Below are positions 16,459-24,587 of a DNA stretch of 64,000 nucleotides, in pieces. The DNA is from Gryllotalpicola daejeonensis. GTDB lineage: Bacteria > Actinomycetota > Actinomycetes > Actinomycetales > Microbacteriaceae. Every line of letters starts with the position of its first letter. The first letter of the stretch is position 1. The translations under genes were made by a program, and so were the position numbers. Under the pieces are notes generated by a model. It had not been told where the DNA came from, made no database searches, and saw only the letters and a program-made list of their open reading frames with translations. Location: positions 806,001-870,000 of the forward strand of contig NZ_BAABBV010000001.1 in assembly GCF_039538145.1 (NCBI RefSeq), in the 5' to 3' direction.

Positions 16459-17832
16459 CTAGACCAGGTCGAACGACGGGGTCTGGCGCGCGGCGTCGGC
16501 CTCGGCACCACGGCGCGTCAGCGGCGGCCGCAGGCCGAGGTGCTCGCGCAGCGTGTCGCCGCGATACTCCGTCGGGTAGACCCCGCGCTCCTGCAGTTCG
16601 GGCACCAGCCGGTCGACGATGTCGTCGAGGCCCGTCGGAATCAGGTACGGCGAGACGTTGAAGCCGTCGACGACGTGCTCGTCGGCGTAGCGCGCCAGCA
16701 GGTCGGCGACCGTCTGGTAGCTGCCGATGATGCCGCCCTCGAGGCGGCCGCCCACCTTGAACACGAACTCGCGGATGGAGAGGTTCTCTGCTGCGGCCTG
16801 CTCGCGCCAGGCATCCGCCGTCTCTTTCGTCTTCTTCGCTCGGAAACCCGCGCCGCGCGTCTCGCCGGTGACCTCGACGACGGGATCGATGTCGGGCAGC
16901 GGGCCGTCGGGGTCGTAGTTCGCGAGCGACGTTCCCCAGATGTTCTCGAGGAACGCGAGGGCGGTGGCCGGCGTGATCTGCTTCTCGCGCACCCAGATCG
17001 CCTTGTCGCGCGCTTCCGCGTCGGTGTCGGCGAGCACGAACTGCTGGCCGGGGAAGATCTTCAGGTCATCGGCGGGGCGGCCCGCGGCCACGGTGCGGCG
17101 ACGGATGTCCTCGGCGAACTTCTTCGCCGGCTCGAACAGGCCGTGAGCGCTGAAGATGACCTCGGCGCTGCGGGCGGCGAAGTCGCGGCCCTCGTCCGAG
17201 TCGCCGGCTTGGAACAGCACGGGGTGCTCCTGCGCGCTGCGCGGCAGGCGGCCGGTGCCGCGCACGTCGAAGGCACCGAAGTCGCGCGCGACGAGCCGGG
17301 CGTGTCCTTCCGAGTCCCACGAGTCCCAGATCGCGCGCACGGTCTCGACGACCTGCTCGGCGTGGGTGTAGCGGTCGGCGTGGTCGAGGTAGCCGCCGCG
17401 GCGGAAGTTCGCGCCCGTCCACGCGTTGTCGGTCGTCACGATGTTCCACGCGGCCCGGCCGCCGGAGAGCAGGTCGAGGCTCTGCAGGCGGTGCGCCAGG
17501 TCGAAGGGGTCGTTGTAGGTCGCGTTCTGCGTCGCCACCAGGCCGATCTTCGAGGTCACGGCGGCCAGCGCCGCGAGCTGGGTCTGCGCGTCGGGCCGCC
17601 CGGCGACGTCGAGGTCGTGCAACTTGCCGAGGTGCTCGCGCAGGCGCAGGCCCTCGCCAAGGAAGAAAGCCGAGAACAGGCCGCGCTCTGCGGTCTGCGC
17701 GACCCGACGGAACGACTCGAAGTCGGTCTGCGAACCGCTCTCGGGCTCTGTCCAGATCGTCGAGAAGTTGACGCCCTGGAAGAAGACGCCGAACTGGATC
17801 TGATTGCGTTGCTGGGGCTGGGTCGCGCTCAT
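16459..17832 (-). CDS. LLM flavin-dependent monooxygenase, NtaA/SnaA/DszA type
   Basis: A 457-residue bacterial-luciferase-like monooxygenase expected to use FMNH2 and O2, as family members cleave C-N or C-S bonds in organic nutrients. Recognisable blocks are the N-terminal QFGVFFQGVN, the segment DPFDLAHRLQSLDLLSGGRAAWNIVTT near 110-140, and YTHAEQVVETVRAIWDSW. It is the last gene of a coupled three-gene run: its ATG overlaps the stop of the preceding LLM gene (ATGA). With the sulfonate-type importer and cysteine synthases opposite, sulfur release from an organosulfur compound is likely, but the substrate is unknown. Confidence 0.9.
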   Translation of the reverse strand: MSATQPQQRNQIQFGVFFQGVNFSTIWTEPESGSQTDFESFRRVAQTAERGLFSAFFLGEGLRLREHLGKLHDLDVAGRPDAQTQLAALAAVTSKIGLVATQNATYNDPFDLAHRLQSLDLLSGGRAAWNIVTTDNAWTGANFRRGGYLDHADRYTHAEQVVETVRAIWDSWDSEGHARLVARDFGAFDVRGTGRLPRSAQEHPVLFQAGDSDEGRDFAARSAEVIFSAHGLFEPAKKFAEDIRRRTVAAGRPADDLKIFPGQQFVLADTDAEARDKAIWVREKQITPATALAFLENIWGTSLANYDPDGPLPDIDPVVEVTGETRGAGFRAKKTKETADAWREQAAAENLSIREFVFKVGGRLEGGIIGSYQTVADLLARYADEHVVDGFNVSPYLIPTGLDDIVDRLVPELQERGVYPTEYRGDTLREHLGLRPPLTRRGAEADAARQTPSFDLV

Positions 17833-18881
17833 GCGTTGGCCTTCGATGCGTAGCGGTTGACGGATGCCGGCAGGCCGATGCTCTCGCGCAGGGTGCTGCC
17901 GACGACGGGCGGGGTGTGCAGGCCGCGACGGCGCAGCTCGGGAAGGACGGCGCGGCCGAGCTCCTCGAGGTCCTCATCGAGGACGGCCGGGTGCAGGCGG
18001 ATGCCGTCGAACGAGCCTGCGAGCTCGCCGATCAGGTCGGCGAGGCCCGCGGCGTCGCCGACGTAGCGGCCGAAGCCCTCCCGGGCCCAGGTCTCGGTGG
18101 CGTCGAGCCGCTCGACGCGTTCGGCGCCGGTGAGCCCGGCGCGGTCGAGGGCGACCTCGAGCTCGAGCCACACCAGGGTCGCGCCGGCGTCGCGCGCGGC
18201 AGAGACCGCCGCTTGGGCGCTCGACGTCACGAGCGCCACGTCGCCGACGACGCCCGACGAGGCATCCGTGAATACCGGAAGCTGCCCCTGCGGCGGACGC
18301 GGGATGATGCTCGGGCCTTTCACCGAGAAGCTCTCGCCCTCGAAGTCGGCGTAGTGCACCTTGTCGCGGTCGAAGTAGCGCCAGGTGGTCGTGTCGCGGA
18401 TGACCGCGTCGTCCTCCCAGCTGTCCCAGAGGCGGCGCGCGACCTCGATGAAGTCGGTCGCGGTCGCCGCGGCGTGCTCGGAGCCGACGGCGTCCCGGCC
18501 GTACGCGACGGCGATGCGCGGGTCCGGGTCGACGCCGACGATCCAGCCGGCGCGGCCGTAGGAGGCGAAGTCGACGGTGGCCAGCTGCGTCGCGACATGG
18601 AACGGCTCCGAGTACACCGCGTGCGCAGTCGGGATCAGCCCGAGGGCGCCGGTCAGCGGCGCGACGAACGCGGTGCGCTGGATCGCGTCGATGCGCGTGC
18701 CGAGCGGTGAGTCGGCGAGCGTCGCCGCGGTGAATCCGGCACGCTCCGCCTCGCGCACGTGCGCCGCGAGGCGCGAGCCGGAGAGCACCTCGCGCGTGTC
18801 GAGGCCGAGAGCCCGCGCGGCCGCCGGGTGGGCACCCGCGCCGTCGAGCTCGATGGCAACGGAGAACGGTCGTGGGGTCAT
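17829..18881 (-). CDS. LLM class flavin-dependent oxidoreductase
   Basis: A 350-residue luciferase-like monooxygenase, smaller than its downstream neighbour and only distantly similar to it. Features are VAIELDGAGAHP at the N terminus, AHVREAERAGFTAATLADSP, and RAGWIVGVDPD in the region where relatives have the SGGR-N motif. The C-terminal STLRESIGLP resembles the tails of the other two LLM proteins in the window. The ATG at 18881 overlaps the DUF1684 stop (TAATG). An open extension to 18992 is Arg-rich and is rejected as the start. Confidence 0.87.
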   Translation of the reverse strand: MTPRPFSVAIELDGAGAHPAAARALGLDTREVLSGSRLAAHVREAERAGFTAATLADSPLGTRIDAIQRTAFVAPLTGALGLIPTAHAVYSEPFHVATQLATVDFASYGRAGWIVGVDPDPRIAVAYGRDAVGSEHAAATATDFIEVARRLWDSWEDDAVIRDTTTWRYFDRDKVHYADFEGESFSVKGPSIIPRPPQGQLPVFTDASSGVVGDVALVTSSAQAAVSAARDAGATLVWLELEVALDRAGLTGAERVERLDATETWAREGFGRYVGDAAGLADLIGELAGSFDGIRLHPAVLDEDLEELGRAVLPELRRRGLHTPPVVGSTLRESIGLPASVNRYASKANA

Positions 18882-19711
18882 TACTTGCTCTCCTCGTGCG
18901 AAATGGGCGCCTTCTCCCCCGCCTCGACGGCGACGCCGAGGCGGTTCTCGGCAGGGGGCAGCGGGCAGGTCGCGTGCGGCGTGTAGGCGCACGGCAGGTT
19001 GGTCGACCGATTGAAGTCGAGTCGGACGCGGCCCTCGGCGTCGGGGGCCGGCGTGTTCAGACTACGGTTCGCGGCGTAGGTCGTGACGCCACTCGTCAGG
19101 TCGGTGAACAGTACGTGCAGGCCGCCGGCCTGGCCGCCCCACGCGAGCAGCGAGCGCGGCCCGTCGAGCTCGAACTCGATCGTGCCGACGGCGTCGTAGA
19201 CGTGCTGCAGGCCGTCGACCACGGAGCCGACGGTGACCTCACGCGGCGTCTCGAACGGCACGAAGCGCGCGTCGATGACGAAGCGCTCGTCCGGCGCGTA
19301 GGCCGGCGTGCCGGTGTAGGCCGAGAGGATCGGCGCGTTCGCGTGGCGCGGCCGGATGATGTCGTTGCCGCCGCGGCGCGCGATCTCGACCGCGGCACGG
19401 CCCTCCGGCGCCTCGAAGTAGGCGAACTCGCTCGCGCGCTCGGCCAGCGGCCCGAACTCGTGGCGCCCGGTGATCACGGCGTCACCGAACTCGAGGCTCT
19501 CGCCGTCGGCGAGCTCGACGACGATGCCGCCCTCGCCCGTCGACCAGGCGCCGGGAACGTCGTCGAAGCGCTCGGGGGTGCCGGTCAGCCAGCGGATGCT
19601 CGTGATGGCGAGGAACCCGTATTCGCTCGCGCGCTGCTCTTCGTGGCGGGCGTGCCACGCGGCCCACGCGTCGGCGAACCCGGTCGCCTGCTCGATCTCG
19701 GTGACGGTCAT
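18881..19711 (-). CDS. DUF1684 family protein
   Basis: A 276-residue cytosolic protein of unknown biochemical function. Family-type segments are WHARHEEQRASEYGFLAITSIRWL near the N terminus, the VPGAWS and EFGDAVITGRHEFGP region, and the conserved C-terminal LDFNRSTNLPCAYTPHATCPLPP, with paired cysteines and a histidine. It is the first gene of the run with two LLM monooxygenases. Its start at 19711 follows CATAGCGT, as do those of other sulfur-module genes here. The context suggests work on the monooxygenase substrate or product. Confidence 0.85.
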   Translation of the reverse strand: MTVTEIEQATGFADAWAAWHARHEEQRASEYGFLAITSIRWLTGTPERFDDVPGAWSTGEGGIVVELADGESLEFGDAVITGRHEFGPLAERASEFAYFEAPEGRAAVEIARRGGNDIIRPRHANAPILSAYTGTPAYAPDERFVIDARFVPFETPREVTVGSVVDGLQHVYDAVGTIEFELDGPRSLLAWGGQAGGLHVLFTDLTSGVTTYAANRSLNTPAPDAEGRVRLDFNRSTNLPCAYTPHATCPLPPAENRLGVAVEAGEKAPISHEESK

Positions 19712-19782
19712 GGATCGACGCTATGGCGGGCGATGCGACGGATGCCACGCGAGCCACGCCACATGACGAACAGTTTCATCCC

Positions 19783-19798
19783 GTTACGGCTCGTTGCC
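19783..19798 (+). promoter_or_regulatory. Candidate sulfur-regulator box (GTTACG-N4-GTTGCC)
   Basis: Two GTT[A/G]C elements one helical turn apart lie in the divergent region between the DUF1684 gene (start 72 nt away) and the cysteine synthase gene (45 nt away). Similar boxes occur at 37319-37343 and 41351-41369, both upstream of the other probable sulfur genes. The regulator is unknown and this is an inference. Confidence 0.35.
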
Positions 19799-19842
19799 GC
19801 GCAGATGCGGACCCGGCGCGGAGCCTGCTTCTCTCTGGTGCC

Positions 19843-20796
19843 ATGCCCAACATCCACCAGAACATCACCGAGCTGATCGGGAACACCCCGCTGCTCGAGC
19901 TCGGCAAGTACGCCGAGAACCGCGGACTCGTCGGCCGGATCGTCGCCAAGGTCGAGTACTTCAACCCGGCAGGCAGCGTGAAAGACCGCGCCGCCCACGC
20001 GATCATCCGCCAGGGCGAGATCTCAGAGCAGCTGAAGCCCGGCGGCACGATCGTGGACATCACGAGCGGGAACACCGGCATCGCTCTGGCCGCTCTGGCT
20101 GCGCGGCTCGGCTACCGGACCAAGTTCTATCTGAGCGACAACATCAGCCCCGACAAGATCACTCTGCTCGAGGCCTACGGAGCGGAGCTCGTCAAGGTGC
20201 CGAACAGTGAGTTCACCGACCCGGCGTTCCTGCCGGCGTTCCTCGAGAAGATCGCGGAGGACAACCCCGAGGCGTTCTTCGCGAACCAGCTAGGCAACCC
20301 GGTCAACCCGCAGGTGCACTACGAGACCACCGGCCCCGAGATCTGGCGCGACACCGACGGCGAGGTCGCCGCGATCGTCGGCGCGGTCGGCACGGGCGGC
20401 ACCATCTCAGGCACCGGCCGCTTCCTCAAAGAGCAGAACCCGAGCATCCACGTGGCCGTCGCCGAGCCCGGCGAGGGCTCGCTGCCGACGCCGGAGAACC
20501 CCTACCCCGCCGAGATCGACGGCGTGCACAAGGTCAGCGAGGTCGAGGCCGAGTTCCTGCCCGGCAACTACGACTCGGCGATCGCCGACGAGGTGATCCC
20601 GCTCGAGACTCAGCAGGCGCGCGAGACCGCTCAGGCGCTCGCCCGAGAAGAGGGGCTGCTCGTCGGGACCTCGAGCGGCGCGATCCTCTACGCCGCGACG
20701 CAGCTCGCCACTCGCCCGGAATTCGCCGGCCGCATCATCGTCGCCGTCCTTCCCGACACCGGCGAGCGCTACCTCTCGGCCGGCACCTTCGGCTGA
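19843..20796 (+). CDS. Cysteine synthase (O-acetylserine sulfhydrylase family)
   Basis: PLP enzyme expected to make cysteine from O-acetylserine and sulfide. It has 317 residues. The Schiff-base lysine is K47 in NPAGSVKDRA, the asparagine loop is TSGNTG near 72-77, and the phosphate-binding loop is GTGGT near 180. The ATG at 19843 is preferred over an upstream GC-rich extension. It opens an apparent operon with the sulfonate-type importer, so imported sulfur can be fixed at once. Whether it is the main CysK or a specialised paralogue cannot be told here. Confidence 0.93.
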   Translation: MPNIHQNITELIGNTPLLELGKYAENRGLVGRIVAKVEYFNPAGSVKDRAAHAIIRQGEISEQLKPGGTIVDITSGNTGIALAALAARLGYRTKFYLSDNISPDKITLLEAYGAELVKVPNSEFTDPAFLPAFLEKIAEDNPEAFFANQLGNPVNPQVHYETTGPEIWRDTDGEVAAIVGAVGTGGTISGTGRFLKEQNPSIHVAVAEPGEGSLPTPENPYPAEIDGVHKVSEVEAEFLPGNYDSAIADEVIPLETQQARETAQALAREEGLLVGTSSGAILYAATQLATRPEFAGRIIVAVLPDTGERYLSAGTFG

Positions 20797-20806
20797 TCCG
20801 CCCGAT

Positions 20807-20834
20807 TTCACCCAGCTTCACCCAGCTTCACCCA
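20807..20834 (+). repeat. Tandem decamer TTCACCCAGC (2.8 copies)
   Basis: The decamer repeats at 20807, 20817 and, partially, 20827, in the 83-nt gap between the cysteine synthase and the importer genes. The 10-nt period puts the copies on one face of the helix. It could be a protein-binding site or replication slippage. Confidence 0.6.
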
Positions 20835-20879
20835 CGACCTGCGCACCATCCCCTGCCACGCACAACAACGAGGAACAAC

Positions 20880-22031
20880 ATGAGCGACAACACGCCCAGC
20901 TCCCCCGACGACAACCTGCTGCCCAGCGGCGCGCGCATCGACAACACCGCAGCCGACGACCTCGACGCCCCGAAGAAGGTGTCGCGCCGCGGTCTGCTTA
21001 CCGGCGTCGGCATCGGCGCGGCCATCGTCGTCGCCGGCGGCCTCGGCGGCTGGGCCTTCGTGCGCAGCCAGCCGAAGAAGACGGCCAACGGCCTCGCCGT
21101 GACGAAGTCGTGGGCCGACAAGACCATCTCGATCACGAGCCCCAGCGGTGTCTGCGAGGCGCCGCTGATCGTCGCCTACGAGAACGGGCTGTTCGAGAAG
21201 GCCGGCCTCAAGGTCAAGCTGCTCAAGACCGGTGACGGCGAGAACGTCGTCGAGGCGGTCGGCTCCGGCAAGTACACGGCGTCGAACGGCATCTTCTTCA
21301 ACTACCTCGACCCGATCTACAACGGCACCCCCGTCAAGCTCTCGGGCGGCCTGCACCACGGCTGCCTCGACCTGTACGTCCTCTCGGACGGCGGCATCGA
21401 CACGGTCGCCGACCTCAAGGGCAAGAAGATCGGCGTGACGAGCCTGCAGGGCTCGTCGACGAACTACTTCTCACTCGACCTGCTCGACGCGGGCATCAAC
21501 TCGAGCCCGGAGGCCAAGCAGGTCGAGTGGGTCGTCATCACCGACCAGACCCTGCTGCCGCAGGCCCTCAAGGACGGCAAGGTCGATGCGATCGCGACGG
21601 CCGGCGGATTCCTGCCCGTCATCCAGGCCGTGCAGGACGGCCGGCTCAAGGAGATCTCGAACAACCGCGATCAGAACCTCAGCAAGAACGCCAAGGAACC
21701 GTGCTGCGCGGTCGTGCTGAACAACACCTTCGTCAGCGAGGACCCGGTGACCGCCGCGAAGCTCGTCACCGCGTGGGCCGACGGCTCCCGCTGGGCCGGC
21801 GCGAACCTCGAGGCGACGGCCAAGCTCGCCGCGGGCAAGTACGTCGCGGGCACGGCGGAGGAGATCCTGCCGGTGCTCAAGACGCTGACCTTCGACCCGT
21901 CACCCAAGAACCTGCACCAGGTTCTCGAGCCGGGCATCGAGAAGTACATCAAGACCGGATTCCTGCCGAAGGACACGAACGCCAAGGCCCTCGCCGACAA
22001 GGCGTTCGTCGACCTCGGCCTGAACTTCTAA
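20880..22031 (+). CDS. ABC transporter substrate-binding protein, sulfonate/taurine type
   Basis: A 383-residue binding protein of the NitT/TauT/SsuA class. After a polar N terminus, KKVSRRGLLTGVG followed by a hydrophobic stretch (about 40-62) is a twin-arginine signal, suggesting export of a folded protein. The mature part begins with KSWADKTISITSPSGVCEAPLIVAYENGLF, as in periplasmic-type binding fold II. GAGG precedes the ATG. It is followed by permease and ATPase genes. The ligand is unknown; sulfonates or sulfate esters are likely from the context. Confidence 0.9.
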   Translation: MSDNTPSSPDDNLLPSGARIDNTAADDLDAPKKVSRRGLLTGVGIGAAIVVAGGLGGWAFVRSQPKKTANGLAVTKSWADKTISITSPSGVCEAPLIVAYENGLFEKAGLKVKLLKTGDGENVVEAVGSGKYTASNGIFFNYLDPIYNGTPVKLSGGLHHGCLDLYVLSDGGIDTVADLKGKKIGVTSLQGSSTNYFSLDLLDAGINSSPEAKQVEWVVITDQTLLPQALKDGKVDAIATAGGFLPVIQAVQDGRLKEISNNRDQNLSKNAKEPCCAVVLNNTFVSEDPVTAAKLVTAWADGSRWAGANLEATAKLAAGKYVAGTAEEILPVLKTLTFDPSPKNLHQVLEPGIEKYIKTGFLPKDTNAKALADKAFVDLGLNF

Positions 22032-22039
22032 GGACTGCG

Positions 22040-23098
22040 ATGGCAGACATCGTCCAGGCGCTGCCGCGCCCTGCGCAGATCACCACCGCGCTCGAGCGCA
22101 TCACGAACCCCGAGCGCGTCAACCCGGCGACCGTCGGCGGCGGCATCGCCGCGTGGGTCGTCTTCGCCGGCGTCTCGAAACTGGTGCCGAACAACGTCGA
22201 CCTTCCGATGTCGGCCACCGGGTCGATCGACGCGGCGACCGGGTTCGTCGTCACCGTGTCGCTCGCGATCGCCGCCGTCTGGGCCGCGATCTGGGTGCTC
22301 GGCACTGTGCACGGCCCGGCGCGCGCCTGGGCGGTGCGCCATCTCACCCACGACGCGAAATGGGTGCTCGGTGCGGGCATCTGGTTCGTGTTCTGGGAGT
22401 TCACGACGGCGAAGACCGGGTTGCTCGCACCCCCGTACTTCGATGCGCCGCAGCAGATCCTGACGAGTCTCTGGCAGGAGCGCGGCATCCTCTCCGAGAG
22501 CCTCGGCGCGTCGCTGCTGCTGCTCGCGGTCGGGTTCGCGGTCGGCCTCGTCGCCGGCCTGGTCACGGGCGTGACCATCGGCTGGTTCCAGGCGGCGAAC
22601 TACTGGGTGCACCCGATTCTGATCTTCATCGGGCCGGTGCCCTCACTCGCGTGGGTGCCGATCGTCTTCGTGCTCTTCCCGTCGACCTATTCGGGCGCGG
22701 TGTTCATGATCGCGCTGAGCGTGTGGTTCCCCATCACGGTGCTCACCCGGGCAGGCATCCTCTCTGTGCCTCGCTCGTACTACGACGTCGCACAGACCCT
22801 CGGCGCGAAGGGCTGGTTCCTCGTGGCGCGCGTGAGCCTGCCCGCCGCCCTGCCGAGCATCTTCACCGGCGCGTTCATGGCCCTCGGCGCCTCGTTCGTG
22901 AGCCTCACCGTCGCCGAGAACTTCGGCGTCAACGCGGGCCTCGGCTGGTACCTCAACTACATGAAGGGCTTCGGGAACTACCCGGGCCTGTACGCCGGCA
23001 TCGTCGTGCTCGTCGTCGTCTGCGGCGCCGCGCTGACGCTGCTGTTCCGCCTCCGCAACTTCGTGCTGCGGTGGGAGAAGGAGCTGACCAGATGGTGA
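22040..23098 (+). CDS. ABC transporter permease, SsuC/TauC type
   Basis: A 352-residue inner-membrane permease. It carries two extra N-terminal membrane segments (about 30-100) before the usual core of six. The cytoplasmic EAA loop reads DVAQTLGAKGWFLVARVSLP, which docks to the ATPase. The ATG at 22040 is 8 nt after the binding-protein stop. The gene ends inside the start of the ATPase gene with a 7-nt overlap, so the two are translationally coupled. Confidence 0.92.
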   Translation: MADIVQALPRPAQITTALERITNPERVNPATVGGGIAAWVVFAGVSKLVPNNVDLPMSATGSIDAATGFVVTVSLAIAAVWAAIWVLGTVHGPARAWAVRHLTHDAKWVLGAGIWFVFWEFTTAKTGLLAPPYFDAPQQILTSLWQERGILSESLGASLLLLAVGFAVGLVAGLVTGVTIGWFQAANYWVHPILIFIGPVPSLAWVPIVFVLFPSTYSGAVFMIALSVWFPITVLTRAGILSVPRSYYDVAQTLGAKGWFLVARVSLPAALPSIFTGAFMALGASFVSLTVAENFGVNAGLGWYLNYMKGFGNYPGLYAGIVVLVVVCGAALTLLFRLRNFVLRWEKELTRW

Positions 23099-23889
23099 CC
23101 ACGACCGGCCGCGGCGCCCCCATCGACCTCGTCGAGGTGACGCAGGCGTTCCGCAGCAAGGGCAACGATCTGCTCGTGCTCGACGACGTCTCGTTCTCGG
23201 CGAAGCCCGGAGAGTTCATCGCTCTCGTCGGCCCGAGCGGTTCGGGCAAGTCGACGCTCATCCGTCTGCTCGCGGGCCTCGACAAGCCGCTGTTCGGGAA
23301 GGTCTACGTCGACGGCAAGCCCGTCTCGGGGCCCGACCCCAGCCGCGCCCTCGTCTTCCAGGACCCGACGCTGCTGCCGTGGCGCTCGGTGCGCCAGAAC
23401 GTGGCGCTCGGGCCGCAGGCGCGTGGCATCCTCAAGGACTCGGGCGACAAGATCGACGAGGTCCTCGAGCTGGTCGGGCTCTCTGATTTCGCGGATGCCT
23501 ACCCGTCGCAGATCTCGGGCGGAATGGCTCAGCGCACGGCGCTCGCCCGCGCTCTCGTCAACGAGCCGTCCGTGCTGCTGCTCGACGAGCCGCTCGGCGC
23601 GCTCGACGCGCTCACCCGCCGGGTGCTGCAGGGCGAACTGGCGAAGCTCTGGCAGCAGCGCGGCTTCACAGCCGTCCTCATCACGCACGACGTTCCGGAG
23701 GCGCTCGTGCTCGCCGACCGCGTCGTCGTCTTCTCGCCGCGCCCCGCCAAGGTGCAGGACATCATCGACGTCGACCTGCCGCGCCCGCGCGACCAGTCGA
23801 GCCCCGAGTTCATCGCGCTGCGCGATCGCATCCTGGGCGAGCTGGATGCCGCAGGCCTGCAGCCCGACGAGTTGGAGAACGCGTCGTGA
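23092..23889 (+). CDS. ABC transporter ATP-binding protein, SsuB/TauB type
   Basis: A 265-residue ATPase powering the importer. Motifs in order are Walker A GPSGSGKS near 46-53, Q-loop VFQDPTLLPW, signature SGGMAQR near 145, Walker B LLLDEP and the H-loop ITHD. The LLPW and LPRPRD segments are typical of the nitrate/sulfonate/taurine ATPases. The ATG at 23092 overlaps the permease end. Its stop overlaps the GTG of the next, copper-related gene (GTGA), which extends the operon. Confidence 0.94.
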   Translation: MVTTTGRGAPIDLVEVTQAFRSKGNDLLVLDDVSFSAKPGEFIALVGPSGSGKSTLIRLLAGLDKPLFGKVYVDGKPVSGPDPSRALVFQDPTLLPWRSVRQNVALGPQARGILKDSGDKIDEVLELVGLSDFADAYPSQISGGMAQRTALARALVNEPSVLLLDEPLGALDALTRRVLQGELAKLWQQRGFTAVLITHDVPEALVLADRVVVFSPRPAKVQDIIDVDLPRPRDQSSPEFIALRDRILGELDAAGLQPDELENAS

Positions 23890-24587
23890 GGAAGCTCTTC
23901 GCCGCAGGTGCCGTGGTCGTGGCATCCGTCGCCCTCGCTCTCGTCGCCGCGCCCGCGGCGGACGCGCACGTCACGGTGGGCGCCTCGTCGGCCGAAGCGG
24001 GCGGCTACTCGGTGCTGACCTTCCGGGTGCCCACCGAGTCGGCGACCGCGGGCACGGTCTCGCTCACGGTGCAGCTGCCGACCGATCACCCGTTCACGTC
24101 GGTGTCGTATCAGCCGCTGCCGGGCTGGTCGGCGAAGCTCGTCACCTCGAGGCTGCCGAAGCCGCTGAAGGACGATGACGGCAACACCATCACCTCTGCC
24201 GTGACCCAGGTCGTGTGGACGGCGACCGATGGCGGCCTCGCGCCCGGCCAATTCGGTCAGTTCCCGCTCTCGGTCGGCCCTCTGCCCGACGCAGGCACGC
24301 TGTTCCTGCCCGCGATCCAGAAGTACTCGGACGGCACCGAGGTCGACTGGTCGCAGCAGGCGCAGGGCGGGGCGGAGGCGGAGCACCCGGCCCCGAGCAT
24401 CCGGATCACGAAGAGCGCCGATGCCGCGGCCGGCGCCGCCCCGGCCGCGAACCTCTCGGTGACCGCAGCCGCAGCGACCCGCTCCCCCGCGAACCGCTGG
24501 GCGCTCGGCTTCGGCGTCGCCGGAGTCGTCGTGGCGCTCATCGCCTCAGCCACCGCGGTCGTCGCGCTGCATCGCGCGCGGCCGTGA
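23886..24587 (+). CDS. YcnI-like (DUF1775) copper-associated membrane-anchored protein
   Basis: A 233-residue extracytoplasmic protein. Residues 1-27 are a signal peptide ending in ADA. The mature protein then begins HVTVG, and in YcnI proteins this N-terminal histidine binds Cu(II). The DUF1775 domain runs to about 165. A low-complexity Ala-rich linker follows, then a C-terminal membrane helix (WALGFGVAGVVVALIAS) with a basic end. The GTG start overlaps the ABC ATPase stop, an unexpected link between sulfur uptake and copper handling. Confidence 0.88.
   Translation: MRKLFAAGAVVVASVALALVAAPAADAHVTVGASSAEAGGYSVLTFRVPTESATAGTVSLTVQLPTDHPFTSVSYQPLPGWSAKLVTSRLPKPLKDDDGNTITSAVTQVVWTATDGGLAPGQFGQFPLSVGPLPDAGTLFLPAIQKYSDGTEVDWSQQAQGGAEAEHPAPSIRITKSADAAAGAAPAANLSVTAAAATRSPANRWALGFGVAGVVVALIASATAVVALHRARP

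Noticed and set aside
19712..19842. A SAM (S-box type) riboswitch at the sulfur locus
   Set aside because: No matching core or helix pattern was seen in this 131-nt divergent region.
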